Shown: positions 8,698 to 18,573 of the stretch, piece by piece
Layout of the letters: each line of letters starts with the position of its first letter
Numbering within the stretch: position 1 is the stretch's first letter
Position numbers and translations under genes: made by a program
Notes under the pieces: model-generated
What the model was told of the DNA's origin: nothing
The model's input: the letters and a program-made list of their open reading frames with translations, nothing else
Database searches by the model: none
Origin: Rhizobium sp. C1
GTDB lineage: Bacteria > Pseudomonadota > Alphaproteobacteria > Rhizobiales > Rhizobiaceae
DNA length: 64,000 nt
Direction of reading: 5' to 3'
NCBI RefSeq assembly: GCF_021026335.1
Contig: NZ_JAJNCY010000003.1
Location: 186,001 to 250,000, forward strand

Positions 8698-9485
8698 ATT
8701 TTCGATCCGCCATATATGAAGGTCACGTCGTGCACCGGCGCTTTGCGCCGAAGACACACACGCTGAACTATCGCGTCTTCTCGCTGCTGATCGATCTGGA
8801 TGAGCTGGAGGCACTGAACTCGAAGCTGCGTTTTCTCGGCGTGGACCGTTTCGCGCTGTTCAGCTTCTTCAACAAGGATCACGGGAACCTGAAGCCGGGT
8901 GAGAGCCTGAAGGACTGGGCGCTGTCGCATGTGGCCGAGACGGGTTTTGACACAGCGGGGATGCGGGTCGAGATGCTCTGCTATCCGCGTATCTTCGGCT
9001 ACACGTTCAATCCGCTGACGGTCTATTACTGCTATGCGTCGGACGGTTCACTGAAGACCGTGCTTTACGAAGTCTGCAACACCTTCCACGAGCGTCACAC
9101 CTACATCATCCCGACTTCCGCTCAGGACGGACCGATCAAGCATAGCTGCGCGAAGACTTTCTACGTTTCGCCTTTCATGCCGATGGACTGCGAGTATCAT
9201 TTCGATATACTCAAACCGCAGGACAGAACCGCGATCAGGATTACGGAAACCGGACCTGACGGAAAGATGTTGTTTGCATCTTTCGCCGGCGAGAGACGAC
9301 CGATGACGGATCGCAACCTGTTGCGCGCGTTTCTGAAATATCCGCTCATGACCATGAAGGTCACGGCTGCGATCCATATCGAAGCCGTTCGCCTCTGGAT
9401 CAAGGGCCTGAAAATCTATCGGCACAGTCCTGCGGAGAAGGTCGTGGCCAGCTCGCTCGTCGGTGTCGCAAAGCCGGGGGAATAA
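8694..9485 (+). CDS. DUF1365 family protein
   Basis: A 263-residue DUF1365 protein, recognised from IYEGHVVHRRFAPKTHTLNY at the start, the FGYTFNPLTVYYCY core near residue 100 and a C-terminal region rich in basic residues. The family has no established biochemistry but is almost always beside the flavin oxidase and Cfa-type methyltransferase, as here. It overlaps the preceding gene by four bases and ends three bases before the methyltransferase gene, which indicates one transcript. A role in lipid modification is inferred. Confidence 0.85.
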   Translation: MNFRSAIYEGHVVHRRFAPKTHTLNYRVFSLLIDLDELEALNSKLRFLGVDRFALFSFFNKDHGNLKPGESLKDWALSHVAETGFDTAGMRVEMLCYPRIFGYTFNPLTVYYCYASDGSLKTVLYEVCNTFHERHTYIIPTSAQDGPIKHSCAKTFYVSPFMPMDCEYHFDILKPQDRTAIRITETGPDGKMLFASFAGERRPMTDRNLLRAFLKYPLMTMKVTAAIHIEAVRLWIKGLKIYRHSPAEKVVASSLVGVAKPGE

Positions 9486-9488
9486 AGC

Positions 9489-10712
9489 ATGCTGAACATC
9501 ATCAACTCTACCGCTTCCTCGACCGTTAAATCCCGGCGTCTTTCGCTTTGGGAGCGCGCTGTGTGCCGCATGGCGGACCGGATCGAGACCGGCAGCCTGA
9601 CGCTGACCTTTCCAAAGGGCGGCCATTATCGAGTCGACCGCCACGACGGCGGGACGCAGGCGCAGCTTTTCCTGAAAAATCCGCGCCCGATCTGGCGGCT
9701 TGCGACATCCGGCGATCTCGGCTTTGCCCGCTCCTATATCGATGGCGACTGGGACAGCCCCGATATCGGCGCGCTGATGACGCTCGCGCTCGAAAACGAG
9801 CATGCGCTCTCGCCGGTGACCCGCACGTCGGCGATATGGGGGAAGCTTGCCTATCTGAAGCACCGTTTCCGCGCCAACACGAAGCGCGGCAGTAGGAAGA
9901 ACATCGCCTATCATTATGATCTCGGCAATGAGTTCTACAGCCTGTGGCTGGACGAGACGATGACCTATTCCTCGGCTTTCTATCAGCATCCCGAGGCATC
10001 GCTGGCGGAAGCGCAGAATGCGAAATATGATCGCATCATCAAGGAGCTGGAGATCGGCCCGAATGATCGCGTGCTGGAAATCGGCTGCGGCTGGGGCGGG
10101 TTTGCCGAATATGCGGCCTCGACGACGGGCTGCCATGTGACCGGCATCACGCTCTCGGCCGAACAGGCGAAATTCGCGACCGAACGTCTGGCGAAGGCCG
10201 GTCTGGCGGATCGTACGGAAATCCGCATCGAGGATTATCGCGACACGCAAGGAAGCTATGACCGCATTGTCTCGATCGAGATGTTCGAAGCGGTTGGTCA
10301 GGAGAACTGGCCACGCTATTTCGAGACCGTCCGCGACCGGCTGAAGGCTGGCGGGCGGGCGATGATCCAGACGATCACCATCGAAGACCATCGCTTCGAG
10401 GGCTATAGCCGCAACGCGGACTACATCCAGACCTACATCTTCCCCGGCGGCATGCTGCCGTCCTTCTCGACCTTCCGGGAGGCTGCGCATAATGCGGGGC
10501 TTGCGGTCAAGGACTGGGCCGCGTTCGGCACGCACTATGCGAAGACGCTTCGTATCTGGGACAACGACTTCTCGGCCAACTGGGACCGCATCCGCGACAT
10601 GGGCTTCGACGAGCGCTTTAAGCGCATGTGGCGCTATTATCTGCAGTATTGTGCAGCAGGCTTCAGCGTCGGCTGCATTGACGTGATGCAGGTGAAGATC
10701 GCGAAGAGTTGA
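9489..10712 (+). CDS. Cyclopropane-fatty-acyl-phospholipid synthase-like methyltransferase
   Basis: A 407-residue SAM-dependent methyltransferase of the Cfa family. The SAM-binding glycine motif VLEIGCGWGGFAEYA lies near residue 195, and AYHYDLGNEFYSLWLD upstream is the conserved Cfa segment. The N-terminal 120 residues match the Cfa lipid-binding domain. The reaction is methylene or methyl transfer to unsaturated acyl chains of membrane phospholipids. Given the flavin oxidase and DUF1365 partners, it may instead act as the methyltransferase of furan fatty acid synthesis (UfaM-like). A second Cfa-like gene occurs at 39715. Confidence 0.87.
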   Translation: MLNIINSTASSTVKSRRLSLWERAVCRMADRIETGSLTLTFPKGGHYRVDRHDGGTQAQLFLKNPRPIWRLATSGDLGFARSYIDGDWDSPDIGALMTLALENEHALSPVTRTSAIWGKLAYLKHRFRANTKRGSRKNIAYHYDLGNEFYSLWLDETMTYSSAFYQHPEASLAEAQNAKYDRIIKELEIGPNDRVLEIGCGWGGFAEYAASTTGCHVTGITLSAEQAKFATERLAKAGLADRTEIRIEDYRDTQGSYDRIVSIEMFEAVGQENWPRYFETVRDRLKAGGRAMIQTITIEDHRFEGYSRNADYIQTYIFPGGMLPSFSTFREAAHNAGLAVKDWAAFGTHYAKTLRIWDNDFSANWDRIRDMGFDERFKRMWRYYLQYCAAGFSVGCIDVMQVKIAKS

Positions 10713-10714
10713 CT

Positions 10715-11149
10715 ATGAACGAGGCTATCCGCGTTGTAGTTCTGGCTGCGATTGGCCGGCCAGGAACTGGTGAGTTTCTTGTTTTTACCGGCAGGGACGA
10801 GATGAGAGGTCTTGTGTATGACAGGCCTTTCGGCGGCGGGCTGGAATTCGGAGAAACCGTTTCCGATGCTGTTCGCCGGGAGGTGAAGGAGGAGATCGGC
10901 ATCGATATCACAGCGGGGCGTATTCTGGGTGTGACAGAATCGTTTTTCACTGTGGGCGATCATCGAAAGCATGAAGTCGCCGTGATCGTCGAGGCCGAAT
11001 TTGTTGACCCGGAATTGTATAAGAACTCGGCGTTCCCGGATCAGGAAGGTAATAACGAACATGGCAGCTGGCGTAGACTGGACGCCACCAACATCCTGTT
11101 CCCGGAGAAATTACCTGCCATCTTGAAGCAAGCCGGCTTGGTTTCGTGA
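10715..11149 (+). CDS. Nudix hydrolase
   Basis: A 144-residue protein with a full Nudix box, GGGLEFGETVSDAVRREVKE followed by EIGI, near residues 39-62. Members hydrolyse nucleoside diphosphates linked to another moiety. The ATG at 10715 follows the Cfa stop by only two bases, so it may ride on the RpoE-linked operon, where a house-cleaning role against oxidised nucleotides would make sense. The substrate is not predictable from the sequence. No signal peptide. Confidence 0.85.
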   Translation: MNEAIRVVVLAAIGRPGTGEFLVFTGRDEMRGLVYDRPFGGGLEFGETVSDAVRREVKEEIGIDITAGRILGVTESFFTVGDHRKHEVAVIVEAEFVDPELYKNSAFPDQEGNNEHGSWRRLDATNILFPEKLPAILKQAGLVS

Positions 11150-11164
11150 GAAATGCCGAGGCTG

Positions 11165-11190
11165 TGTGAGCGCTTCGCCCGCGGCTCACA
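11165..11190. terminator. Hairpin between convergent nudix and acyl-CoA dehydrogenase genes
   Basis: TGTGAGC (11165-11171) pairs with GCTCACA (11184-11190) around a GC-rich 12-nt loop. It lies in the short convergent gap and overlaps the dehydrogenase stop. There is no U-run, so termination strength is uncertain. Confidence 0.4.
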
Positions 11191-12313
11191 GTCCCCGCGC
11201 GATCACCAGCCGCTGCACTTCGCTCGTGCCCTCATAGATTTGGCAGATGCGCACGTCACGATAGATGCGCTCGACGGGATAATCCGACAGATAGCCGTAA
11301 CCGCCGTGGATCTGGATGGCGTCCGAGCAGACACGCTCAGCCATTTCCGAGGCGAAGAGCTTGGCCATGGAGGCTTCCGTGAGACACGGCTTGCCGGCAT
11401 CCTTGAGCGTCGCAGCGTGGACGACCATGTGGCGGGCGGCCTCGATCTGCGTTGCCATGTCGGCGAGTTTGAAGGCGATGGCTTGCTGATCGATGATCGG
11501 CTTGCCGAAGGCCTTGCGCTCATGCGCATAGGCGCGGGCGGCCTCGAAGGCGGCGCGCGCCATGCCGACGGATTGCGAGGCAATGCCGATGCGGCCGCCT
11601 TCGAGATTGGCGAGTGCAATCTTGTAGCCTTCACCCTCTTCGCCCAACCGGTTTTCGACCGGGATACGCATTCCGTCGAAGGCGAGGGCGCAAGTGTCGG
11701 AGGAATGCAGGCCGAGCTTCTTTTCGACGGTTACCACCTTGTAGCCGGGCGTGTCGGTCGGGACAATGAAGGCGGAAATGCCCTTTTTGCCGGCGGACGG
11801 ATCGGTGACGGCGAAGACGATGATCATGTTGCCGTTCTTGCCGGACGTGATGAACTGCTTCGCGCCGTCGATGACATAGTGGTCGCCATCGCGCCGCGCC
11901 TTCGTGCGTATAGCGGAAGCGTCGGAACCGGCCTGCGGCTCGGTCAGTGCAAAGCCGCCGATCCATTCGCCGCTGGCAAGCCTGGGCAGGAGGCGTTGTT
12001 TCTGCTCCTCCGTGCCGAAGCGCAGGATCGGCACACAGCCGACCGAGGAATGAACGGACATGATGGTCGAGCAGGCGCCATCGGCCGCGGCGATCTCTTC
12101 CAGCGACAGCGCATAGGCAAGCGTGCCGAGATCGGAGCCGCCATAGGCTTCCGGCACCAGCATGCCGAGAAAGCCGAGCGCGCCCATCTCTGTCAGTTCC
12201 TCGCGCGGAAAGCGGGAGGTGAGGTCACGTTCGGCCGCACCCGGAGCGAGCCGCTCCTGCGCGAAGTCGCGTACCGCGTCGCGGATCTGTTCGGTCGTTT
12301 CGTCGAGGATCAT
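11186..12313 (-). CDS. Acyl-CoA dehydrogenase
   Basis: A 375-residue flavoprotein of the acyl-CoA dehydrogenase family. It has the FAD/substrate signature [17 protein letters not shown] near residue 125, the second signature [20 protein letters not shown], and [19 protein letters not shown] at the C-terminus, where the Glu of YEGTSE is the usual short-chain catalytic base. It catalyses the first oxidation of beta-oxidation and passes electrons to ETF. The start overlaps the thiolase stop by one base. Short or branched-chain substrates are likely from the catalytic Glu position; this is an inference. Confidence 0.9.
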   Translation of the reverse strand: MILDETTEQIRDAVRDFAQERLAPGAAERDLTSRFPREELTEMGALGFLGMLVPEAYGGSDLGTLAYALSLEEIAAADGACSTIMSVHSSVGCVPILRFGTEEQKQRLLPRLASGEWIGGFALTEPQAGSDASAIRTKARRDGDHYVIDGAKQFITSGKNGNMIIVFAVTDPSAGKKGISAFIVPTDTPGYKVVTVEKKLGLHSSDTCALAFDGMRIPVENRLGEEGEGYKIALANLEGGRIGIASQSVGMARAAFEAARAYAHERKAFGKPIIDQQAIAFKLADMATQIEAARHMVVHAATLKDAGKPCLTEASMAKLFASEMAERVCSDAIQIHGGYGYLSDYPVERIYRDVRICQIYEGTSEVQRLVIARGL

Positions 12314-13503
12314 CAGGACATCCTTTCAATCGCAACTGCCGTCGCTTCGCCGCCACCGATGCAGATGGAGGCAATGCCGCGTTTCAGGCCGTGGGTCTGG
12401 AGCGCCGCCAGCAGCGTCACCATGATACGCGCGCCAGAGGCGCCGATCGGATGGCCGAGCGCGCAGGCCCCGCCATGGATGTTGACCTTGTCATGCGGCA
12501 GGCCAAGCTCGCGCATCGAGGCCATGGCGACGACTGCGAAGGCTTCGTTGATCTCGAAGAGATCGACATCGGACAGCGCCCAGCCGGTCTTGTCGGAGAG
12601 CTTCCGCATCGCGTGGATCGGCGCTGTGGGGAAGAGGTTCGGTTCATGCGCGTGGCTCGCATGGCCGATGATGGCGGCGAGCGGCGTCAGGCCGCGCTTT
12701 TCGGCCTCGGAGCGCCGCATCAGCACGAGCGCAGCCGCGCCATCCGAGATGGAGGACGAGTTCGCGGCCGTCACCGTGCCGTCCTTGCGGAAGGCGGGCT
12801 TCAGCGTCGGAATCTTGTCGATCTGCGCCTTGCCGGGCTGTTCGTCGATGACGACCTGAACGTCGCCCTTGCGCCCCTTGACGGTCACGGCGGCGATTTC
12901 ACCGGCGAAATGGCCGTTGGCGATCGCCTTTTGCGCCCGCTCCAGCGAGGCGATCGCATAGGCGTCCTGTTCACCGCGCGTGAACTGGAACGCTTCTGCG
13001 CAATCCTCGGCAAACGTGCCCATCAGGCGGCCCTTGTCATAGGCGTCTTCCAGACCGTCCATGAACATGTGGTCGATGATCTGGCCATGGCCCATGCGAT
13101 AGCCGCCGCGCGCTTTCGGCAGCAGATAGGGTGCATTGGTCATGCTCTCCATGCCGCCAGCCACGACGATGTTCGCCGCCCCTGCAAGGATCGCATCATG
13201 CGCCATCATTGCGGCCTTCATGCCGGAGCCGCACATCTTGTTGACGGTGGTGGCCACGGTGGAAAGCGGCACACCTGCGCCAAGTGCCGCCTGACGGGCC
13301 GGAGCCTGACCTTGGCCAGCCGGCAGGACGCAGCCGAAGATCACCTCTTCGATCTGATCGGCGGTCAGCCCCGCGCGGGAGGTGGCTGCAGAAATGGCCA
13401 CCGCGCCGAGTTCGCTGGCGGTTGCGCCGGAGAGATCGCCCTGGAACCCGCCCATGGGCGTGCGGGCCATGCCGGCGATGACGATGGGGTCGGACTGCGT
13501 CAT
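12313..13503 (-). CDS. Acetyl-CoA C-acyltransferase (thiolase)
   Basis: A 396-residue thiolase with the nucleophile motif [10 protein letters not shown] near residue 88, the C-terminal [17 protein letters not shown] and the second cysteine motif [10 protein letters not shown]. It cleaves 3-ketoacyl-CoA to acetyl-CoA and a shortened acyl-CoA, or runs the reverse condensation. ATG 13503 is chosen because the residues before it, in a longer open frame, have no homology-like character. It sits between the SDR-type dehydrogenase and the acyl-CoA dehydrogenase in one operon. Confidence 0.9.
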   Translation of the reverse strand: MTQSDPIVIAGMARTPMGGFQGDLSGATASELGAVAISAATSRAGLTADQIEEVIFGCVLPAGQGQAPARQAALGAGVPLSTVATTVNKMCGSGMKAAMMAHDAILAGAANIVVAGGMESMTNAPYLLPKARGGYRMGHGQIIDHMFMDGLEDAYDKGRLMGTFAEDCAEAFQFTRGEQDAYAIASLERAQKAIANGHFAGEIAAVTVKGRKGDVQVVIDEQPGKAQIDKIPTLKPAFRKDGTVTAANSSSISDGAAALVLMRRSEAEKRGLTPLAAIIGHASHAHEPNLFPTAPIHAMRKLSDKTGWALSDVDLFEINEAFAVVAMASMRELGLPHDKVNIHGGACALGHPIGASGARIMVTLLAALQTHGLKRGIASICIGGGEATAVAIERMS

Positions 13504-13525
13504 GGGGGCTCTCCTATGTCGATGT

Positions 13526-14293
13526 TCAGCGCGGCGCCATGCGGATGGCGCCATCGAGGCGGATGACTTCGCCGTTCAGCATTTGGTTCTCGATGATGTG
13601 TCGCACCAGCGATGCGAATTCATCCGGCCGTCCGAGGCGCGAAGGAAAGGGCACGGAGGCGCCGAGCGAATCCTGCACTTCCTGCGGCATGGCAAACAGC
13701 ATCGGCGTGCCGAAAATGCCGGGCGCGATGGCGAGAACGCGGATCCCGGTGCGGGCAAGCTCGCGTGCGGCCGGAAGCGTCATGGCGGCGACACCACCCT
13801 TGGAGGCCGAATAGGCCGCCTGGCCGATCTGGCCATCGAAGGCGGCAACAGAGGCGGTGTTGATGATGACGCCGCGCTCGCCGCTTTCCCCGGGCTCATT
13901 AGTGGCCATGGCTTCGGCCGCCAGACGCAGCATGTTGAATGTTCCGATGAGGTTGATGGAGACAGTTCGCGCAAAGCTTTCAAGCTTGTGCGGTCCATCG
14001 CGGCCGACAATGCGCTCGCCGGGTGCCACTCCGGCGCAATTGACGAGACCATCGATGCGGCCAAAGGCGGCCTTGGCGGTTGCAACGGCAGCCTTGCCGT
14101 CTTCTTCGCTGGTCACGTCGGTGCGCTGGTATTGTGCCGCATCACCGAGTTCGGCGGCCAGCGTCTTCAGTGCATCGGCATTGACGTCGAGCAGCATGGT
14201 CTTGCCGCCTGCCTCGACAATCATCTTCGCGACGCCCGCACCAAGCCCGGAGGCGGCGCCCGTGATCAGAAATACGCGGTCCTTAATTTGCAT
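13526..14293 (-). CDS. SDR 3-hydroxyacyl-CoA dehydrogenase (HSD17B10-like)
   Basis: A 255-residue short-chain dehydrogenase. The NAD motif [19 protein letters not shown] is at residues 12-30, and the catalytic Tyr-Lys pair is in [20 protein letters not shown]. The sequence resembles the type 2 3-hydroxyacyl-CoA dehydrogenase, including the insertion around [20 protein letters not shown]. In mammals this enzyme acts on 2-methyl-3-hydroxybutyryl-CoA. Here it supplies the third step of the operon. It lies 22 bp upstream of the thiolase and 10 bp after the ligase gene. Confidence 0.87.
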   Translation of the reverse strand: MQIKDRVFLITGAASGLGAGVAKMIVEAGGKTMLLDVNADALKTLAAELGDAAQYQRTDVTSEEDGKAAVATAKAAFGRIDGLVNCAGVAPGERIVGRDGPHKLESFARTVSINLIGTFNMLRLAAEAMATNEPGESGERGVIINTASVAAFDGQIGQAAYSASKGGVAAMTLPAARELARTGIRVLAIAPGIFGTPMLFAMPQEVQDSLGASVPFPSRLGRPDEFASLVRHIIENQMLNGEVIRLDGAIRMAPR

Positions 14294-14303
14294 TGATATG
14301 ACC

Positions 14304-15971
14304 TCAGTTCTTGGCCTGTTTTTCGACTTCCGCCTTGCGCAGGATGAAGCGCTGGATCTTGCCGCTCGGCGTCTTCGGCAGTTCCTTCACAAATTCCACG
14401 AGGCGGGGATAGGCGTGCGCAGAGAGCTGCTTGCGCACATGCTGCTGCAGTTCCTCGGCGAGCTGCGGCGTGCCTTCATAGCCTTTGGCAAGGATCACGA
14501 AGGCCTTGACGAGTTCGGTGCGCTCCGGGTCCGGAACCCCGACCACGGCGGCTTCGATGACGGCTGGATGCTCGATCAGCGCGCTTTCCACGTCGAAGGG
14601 CCCGATGCGGTAGCCGGAGGAGGTGATCACATCGTCCGAACGGCCGATGAAGCTGACCGATCCGTCCGGCTCGAACTCGACTGTGTCGCCGGTGTTGTAG
14701 TAGCCATTGGCGATCGAGGGCGTGTCCTTCTTGTAGTAACCCGTGAACCACATCAGCGGCGATTGCTTGATGTCGACCGCCAGCATGCCCGGCTGGTTGG
14801 GCCCGAGTTCGTTTCCGGCGTCATCGAGAACGACGACGCGATAGCCGGGCATAGCAAAGCCGGCCGAGCCGTGGCGAACGGGGTGGTCGAGACCATGATG
14901 GTTGTTCACAACCATGCCGGTTTCCGTCTGGCCGTAGTGATCGTGGATGGGGGCGCCGAGATGTGCCTCGAACCAGCGGATGATTTCCGGGTTGAGCGGC
15001 TCGCCGGCGCTGCTGACGACACGGAGCCTGCCCTTGAGCGGCTTTGCGGCTTCAACGCCTGCGGCGATCAGCATGCGATAGGCGGTGGGCGAACCTGCGA
15101 GACTCGTGACGCCGAGGCGTTCGATAATCTGATAGGTGCTTTCGGCAGTAAAGCCGCCTTCATAGAAGGTTGTTGCCTGGCCGAGCAGCAACGGGCCGGC
15201 CACAGCATAATAGAGACCATAGGCCCAGCCCGGATCGGCGATGTTCCAGAAAACATCCGTCTCTTTCAGATCTATCGCGTCGCTCATATAGGCGGCGAAC
15301 GAGAGAAGTGCGCGGATCGGCACCGGAACGCCCTTGGGCAGGCCGGTGGTGCCGGAGGTCGACATCATCATCATGAGGTCGTCACCGTGGCGCATGACCG
15401 GTTCGAAGACGTCCGAACCTTCCGCGAGCATCTTGCTGAAATCGATATCACCTTGCTGCAGGGTTTCACCCGGAGCAACCAGCGTCGCGATCTTCGTGCC
15501 ATTGGCGATATCGGCCAGCTTTGACCTGTTCGCGCTGTTGGTAGCGACAAGCTTTGTCGATCCCGTCTGGAAACGATGCTCGATGGCCTTTGGGCCAAAG
15601 GCGGTGAAGAGCGGCTGATAGACCGCCCCGATGCGCCATGCACCGAGGATGAAGCCGATGAGTTCCGGCACGCGCGGCAGCAGGCCCGCGACCACATCGC
15701 CGGCCACGATGCCTTCAGCCCGCAGCATATTGGCAACGCGGGCAGACATGGCGCGCAACTCTTCGAAGGTGAAGCTCTCCAGCCGTCCATCGGTGCCGAT
15801 CCAGCGCAAAGCCAGCCGGTTGTCGCCGCAATGCCGATCGCAGCATTCGACACAGGCATTGACGCTACCCGTTAGATCGCCCTCGAGGCGCGCAATGGCG
15901 TCCTCGATGCGGAAACTCGCTACCGCGTCTTCATAGCGCGGCCGTGTCGCTCGAATAGTCGTCTCTGACAT
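14304..15971 (-). CDS. Acyl-CoA synthetase (AMP-forming)
   Basis: A 555-residue acyl-activating enzyme. The P-loop [13 protein letters not shown], the adenylate motif [20 protein letters not shown], the hinge GRSDDVI and the C-terminal catalytic lysine in [11 protein letters not shown] are all present. The ATG at 15971 is supported by GAGGAG six bases upstream; an earlier ATG at 16001 is less likely. It starts the four-gene beta-oxidation operon (ligase, SDR, thiolase, acyl-CoA dehydrogenase). The chain-length preference is unknown; sequence style is closest to medium-chain or acetyl-like synthetases. An AraC regulator is divergent. Confidence 0.88.
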   Translation of the reverse strand: MSETTIRATRPRYEDAVASFRIEDAIARLEGDLTGSVNACVECCDRHCGDNRLALRWIGTDGRLESFTFEELRAMSARVANMLRAEGIVAGDVVAGLLPRVPELIGFILGAWRIGAVYQPLFTAFGPKAIEHRFQTGSTKLVATNSANRSKLADIANGTKIATLVAPGETLQQGDIDFSKMLAEGSDVFEPVMRHGDDLMMMMSTSGTTGLPKGVPVPIRALLSFAAYMSDAIDLKETDVFWNIADPGWAYGLYYAVAGPLLLGQATTFYEGGFTAESTYQIIERLGVTSLAGSPTAYRMLIAAGVEAAKPLKGRLRVVSSAGEPLNPEIIRWFEAHLGAPIHDHYGQTETGMVVNNHHGLDHPVRHGSAGFAMPGYRVVVLDDAGNELGPNQPGMLAVDIKQSPLMWFTGYYKKDTPSIANGYYNTGDTVEFEPDGSVSFIGRSDDVITSSGYRIGPFDVESALIEHPAVIEAAVVGVPDPERTELVKAFVILAKGYEGTPQLAEELQQHVRKQLSAHAYPRLVEFVKELPKTPSGKIQRFILRKAEVEKQAKN

Positions 15972-16086
15972 CTGGGGCTCCTCAATCTCGCTCCCCGCCA
16001 AAGGCGTCTCCTCGGGAGCGTTCTGGGATCATAACGCAGCACGACTTGCAAACAATGACAATCAGAAGCAGAATTGGTGATTGGAA

Positions 16087-17097
16087 ATGTCAATAGGTGC
16101 ACGCATGAAAAGCCGGATGATCGCGCCGGGTTTTGTCGAGGACGCGCTGGACAGCCTGCGCGTCAAGGGTATCGATCCTGCGCCTGTGCTCAGAAACGTC
16201 GGGATCGACCCGGAGTCTTTCGGTCCGGTGACGAACGAGCAATACGGCGCGCTGTGGCTCTCGATCGCCGCTCTTTCAGGCGACGAATTTTTCGGACTGG
16301 CGGCCCATCCCATGCGGCCCGGTGCCTTCCGGCTGCTCTGCTACACGGTGATCCATGCGGGCACGCTGGAGCGTGCGCTGAAGCGGGCGCTGACCTTCCT
16401 GAACATCGTGCTGGATGATCCGAACGGCGAATTGCGGCAGGAGCGCGGGCTTGCCGAGATCGTGCTGACGGACCAGTTCGGCCCGCGCTCGGCCTTCACC
16501 TATCGCACCTACTGGCTGATCCTTCTCGGGATTGCCTGCTGGTTGATCGGGCGGCGCATTCCCTTGAGCCGTGTCGACTTTTCCTGCTCGGAACCGGCGA
16601 ACCGGCAGGAATATCACCAGTTCTTTGGCGCGCCGGTTCATTTCGGCCAGAAGCAGAGCCTCATGGCCTTTCGCGCCGATTATCTGAAACTACCGATTAT
16701 CCGTGACGAGAAGGCGCTGAAGGGTTTTCTGCGGGCGGCTCCCGCCAATATCCTTTTGCGCTATCGTCACGATCAGGGCTTTACGGCCGGTGTCCGCCAT
16801 CGCCTGCGCACTATCAGTCCTGACAGCTGGCCGGATTTCGATGCGGTCGCTGCGGCCATGCGGCTGTCGCCCGCGACGCTGCGGCGACGGCTGAAGGCCG
16901 AGGGGCAAAGCTTTGTGGCGATCCGCGACGAGATCCGTCAGGCGGAAGCGCAACGCCTGCTGCGGGACAGCTCGCACAGCGTTGCCCAGATCGCGACGGC
17001 GCTCGGCTACACCGAGCCGAGCGCCTTTCATCGTGCGTTTTTCAAATGGACGGGCATGACGCCACTGGCTTTTCGGCGCGGTGAGGGCGGGTTTTGA
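16087..17097 (+). CDS. AraC-family regulator with arabinose-binding-like N-terminal domain
   Basis: About 336 residues. The first two thirds match the PF12625 sensor domain seen in OruR/ArgR-type regulators, and the last 100 residues form the double HTH of AraC with VAQIATALGYTEPSAFHRAF and FFKWTGMTPLAFRR. ATG 16087 is used; ATG 16105 has AGGTG five bases upstream and is an equally credible start. Divergent from the acyl-CoA synthetase operon, it is the obvious candidate activator of that operon, probably with an acid or acyl-CoA as effector. Confidence 0.82.
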   Translation: MSIGARMKSRMIAPGFVEDALDSLRVKGIDPAPVLRNVGIDPESFGPVTNEQYGALWLSIAALSGDEFFGLAAHPMRPGAFRLLCYTVIHAGTLERALKRALTFLNIVLDDPNGELRQERGLAEIVLTDQFGPRSAFTYRTYWLILLGIACWLIGRRIPLSRVDFSCSEPANRQEYHQFFGAPVHFGQKQSLMAFRADYLKLPIIRDEKALKGFLRAAPANILLRYRHDQGFTAGVRHRLRTISPDSWPDFDAVAAAMRLSPATLRRRLKAEGQSFVAIRDEIRQAEAQRLLRDSSHSVAQIATALGYTEPSAFHRAFFKWTGMTPLAFRRGEGGF

Positions 17098-17105
17098 ACC
17101 CGCCC
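17085..17105. terminator. Hairpin terminator between convergent AraC and patD genes
   Basis: GGGCGGGTT (17085-17093) and AACCCGCCC (17097-17105) form a perfect 9-bp stem with a 3-nt loop. The AraC stop codon lies within it. It is well placed to end transcription from both sides, though the T-run after it is short. Confidence 0.55.
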
Positions 17106-17125
17106 GGTTTCGCGCAGATGCTGGT

Positions 17126-18553
17126 TCAGCCGTGCGCGATCATCACATGGCGCACGACGGTGTAGTCTTCCAGCGCATAGATCGACATGTCCTTGCCATA
17201 GCCCGACTGTTTCAGGCCGCCATGGGGCATTTCGTTGCAGAGCATGAAATGCGTGTTGACCCAGGTGCAGCCGTAGCGAAGGCCCGCCGTTGCGGCCATG
17301 GCCTTGGAAATGTCCTTTGTCCAGACCGAGGAGGCGAGGCCGTAGTCGGAATCGTTGGCCCAGCCGATGACGTCGTCATCATCGCCAAACGGCGTGACGG
17401 AGACGACGGGGCCGAAAACTTCGCGGCGGACGATCTCGTCATTCTGCAGAGCGCCGGCGACCACGGTCGGCTGGTAGTAGAAGCCGGAGCCATCGGGGAT
17501 CGCACCGCCGGCCGTGACTTCGACGTGGCCGGTTTCGGCGGCGCGCTGGACGAAGCTTGCGACGCGGTCGCGCTGGCGGCGCGAGATCAGCGGGCCGATC
17601 TCGTTCTCGCTGTCGTCGGCGAGGTTGTAGCGGATGGAGGAGACGGCGCTGCTCAGATCCGCGACGAAGCGGTCATAGACCGACTTGTGCGCATAGATCC
17701 GGCAGGCTGCAGTGCAGTCCTGGCCGGCATTGTAGAAGCCGAAGGCGCGGATGCCGGCGACCGCTGCGTCGATATCGGCATCGCCATAGACGATGACCGG
17801 GGCTTTGCCGCCGAGTTCCAGATGGGTGCGCTTGACCGACTTGGAGGCGGCCTGCAGCACCTTCTTGCCGGTGGCGATGTCGCCGGTGATCGAGACCATG
17901 TCGATGCCCGGATGGTTTATCAGCGTATTGCCGACGCTCTCGCCGCGGCCGAGGATGACGTTGACGACGCCTTCGGGCAAGATATTGGCGAGAAGCTTCG
18001 CCATTTTGAGCGCCGTGAGCGGCGTCTGTTCCGACGGCTTGAAGACGACAGTGTTGCCGCCTGCGATTGCCGGTGCCAGCTTCCAGGCCATCATCATCAG
18101 CGGATAGTTCCACGGCGCAATCGACCCGATGACGCCGACGGCATCGCGGCGGATCATCGAAGTGAAGCCCGGCAGATATTCGCCGGCAATCGTGCCGTGC
18201 TGGTTACGGATCGCGCCGGCGAAGAAGCGGAAGCAATCGACAATCGCTGGAATTTCATCGTTGCGCACGGCGTTGATCGGCTTGCCGCAATTGAGCGATT
18301 CCAGCGCGGCGAAGGCGTCCGCATCGGCCTCGATGGCATCGGCGATCTTGAGCAGAAGCGCGGAGCGCTCGCCCGGCGTCGTGCGCGACCAGGTGGAGAA
18401 GGCACCGCGCGCGGCGGAAACGGCCGCCTCGATCTGCGCCGGCGAGGCTTCCGGCAGGTTCAGGATGGTCTCGGCACTGCGCGGATTGAGGATGTTTTCT
18501 TCCTGCTCCTCACCCTTGATGAAGGAGGCGCCGATGAGCATTTCGGTTTCCAT
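17126..18553 (-). CDS. patD: Gamma-aminobutyraldehyde dehydrogenase (PatD/YdcW)
   Basis: A 475-residue aldehyde dehydrogenase with catalytic Cys280 in [13 protein letters not shown] and general-base Glu246 in LELGGKAP. Many stretches match E. coli PatD, for example TSMIRRD near 133, [12 protein letters not shown] and [13 protein letters not shown] near the end. It oxidises 4-aminobutanal, from putrescine transamination or oxidation, to GABA with NAD. ATG 18553 is chosen over ATG 18577 because an AGGGAA motif precedes it. It is the last gene of the ydcSTUV operon, the same order as in E. coli. Confidence 0.93.
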   Translation of the reverse strand: METEMLIGASFIKGEEQEENILNPRSAETILNLPEASPAQIEAAVSAARGAFSTWSRTTPGERSALLLKIADAIEADADAFAALESLNCGKPINAVRNDEIPAIVDCFRFFAGAIRNQHGTIAGEYLPGFTSMIRRDAVGVIGSIAPWNYPLMMMAWKLAPAIAGGNTVVFKPSEQTPLTALKMAKLLANILPEGVVNVILGRGESVGNTLINHPGIDMVSITGDIATGKKVLQAASKSVKRTHLELGGKAPVIVYGDADIDAAVAGIRAFGFYNAGQDCTAACRIYAHKSVYDRFVADLSSAVSSIRYNLADDSENEIGPLISRRQRDRVASFVQRAAETGHVEVTAGGAIPDGSGFYYQPTVVAGALQNDEIVRREVFGPVVSVTPFGDDDDVIGWANDSDYGLASSVWTKDISKAMAATAGLRYGCTWVNTHFMLCNEMPHGGLKQSGYGKDMSIYALEDYTVVRHVMIAHG

Positions 18554-18573
18554 GATCGTTCCCTTTCCGTCTG

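Noticed and set aside
9048-10535. 495-codon minus-strand frame over the Cfa gene
   Set aside because: Antisense shadow of DUF1365 and Cfa, without motifs or a ribosome site.
13857-15524. Plus-strand 555-codon frame across the SDR and ligase genes
   Set aside because: Spans two real genes on the other strand and has no independent support.
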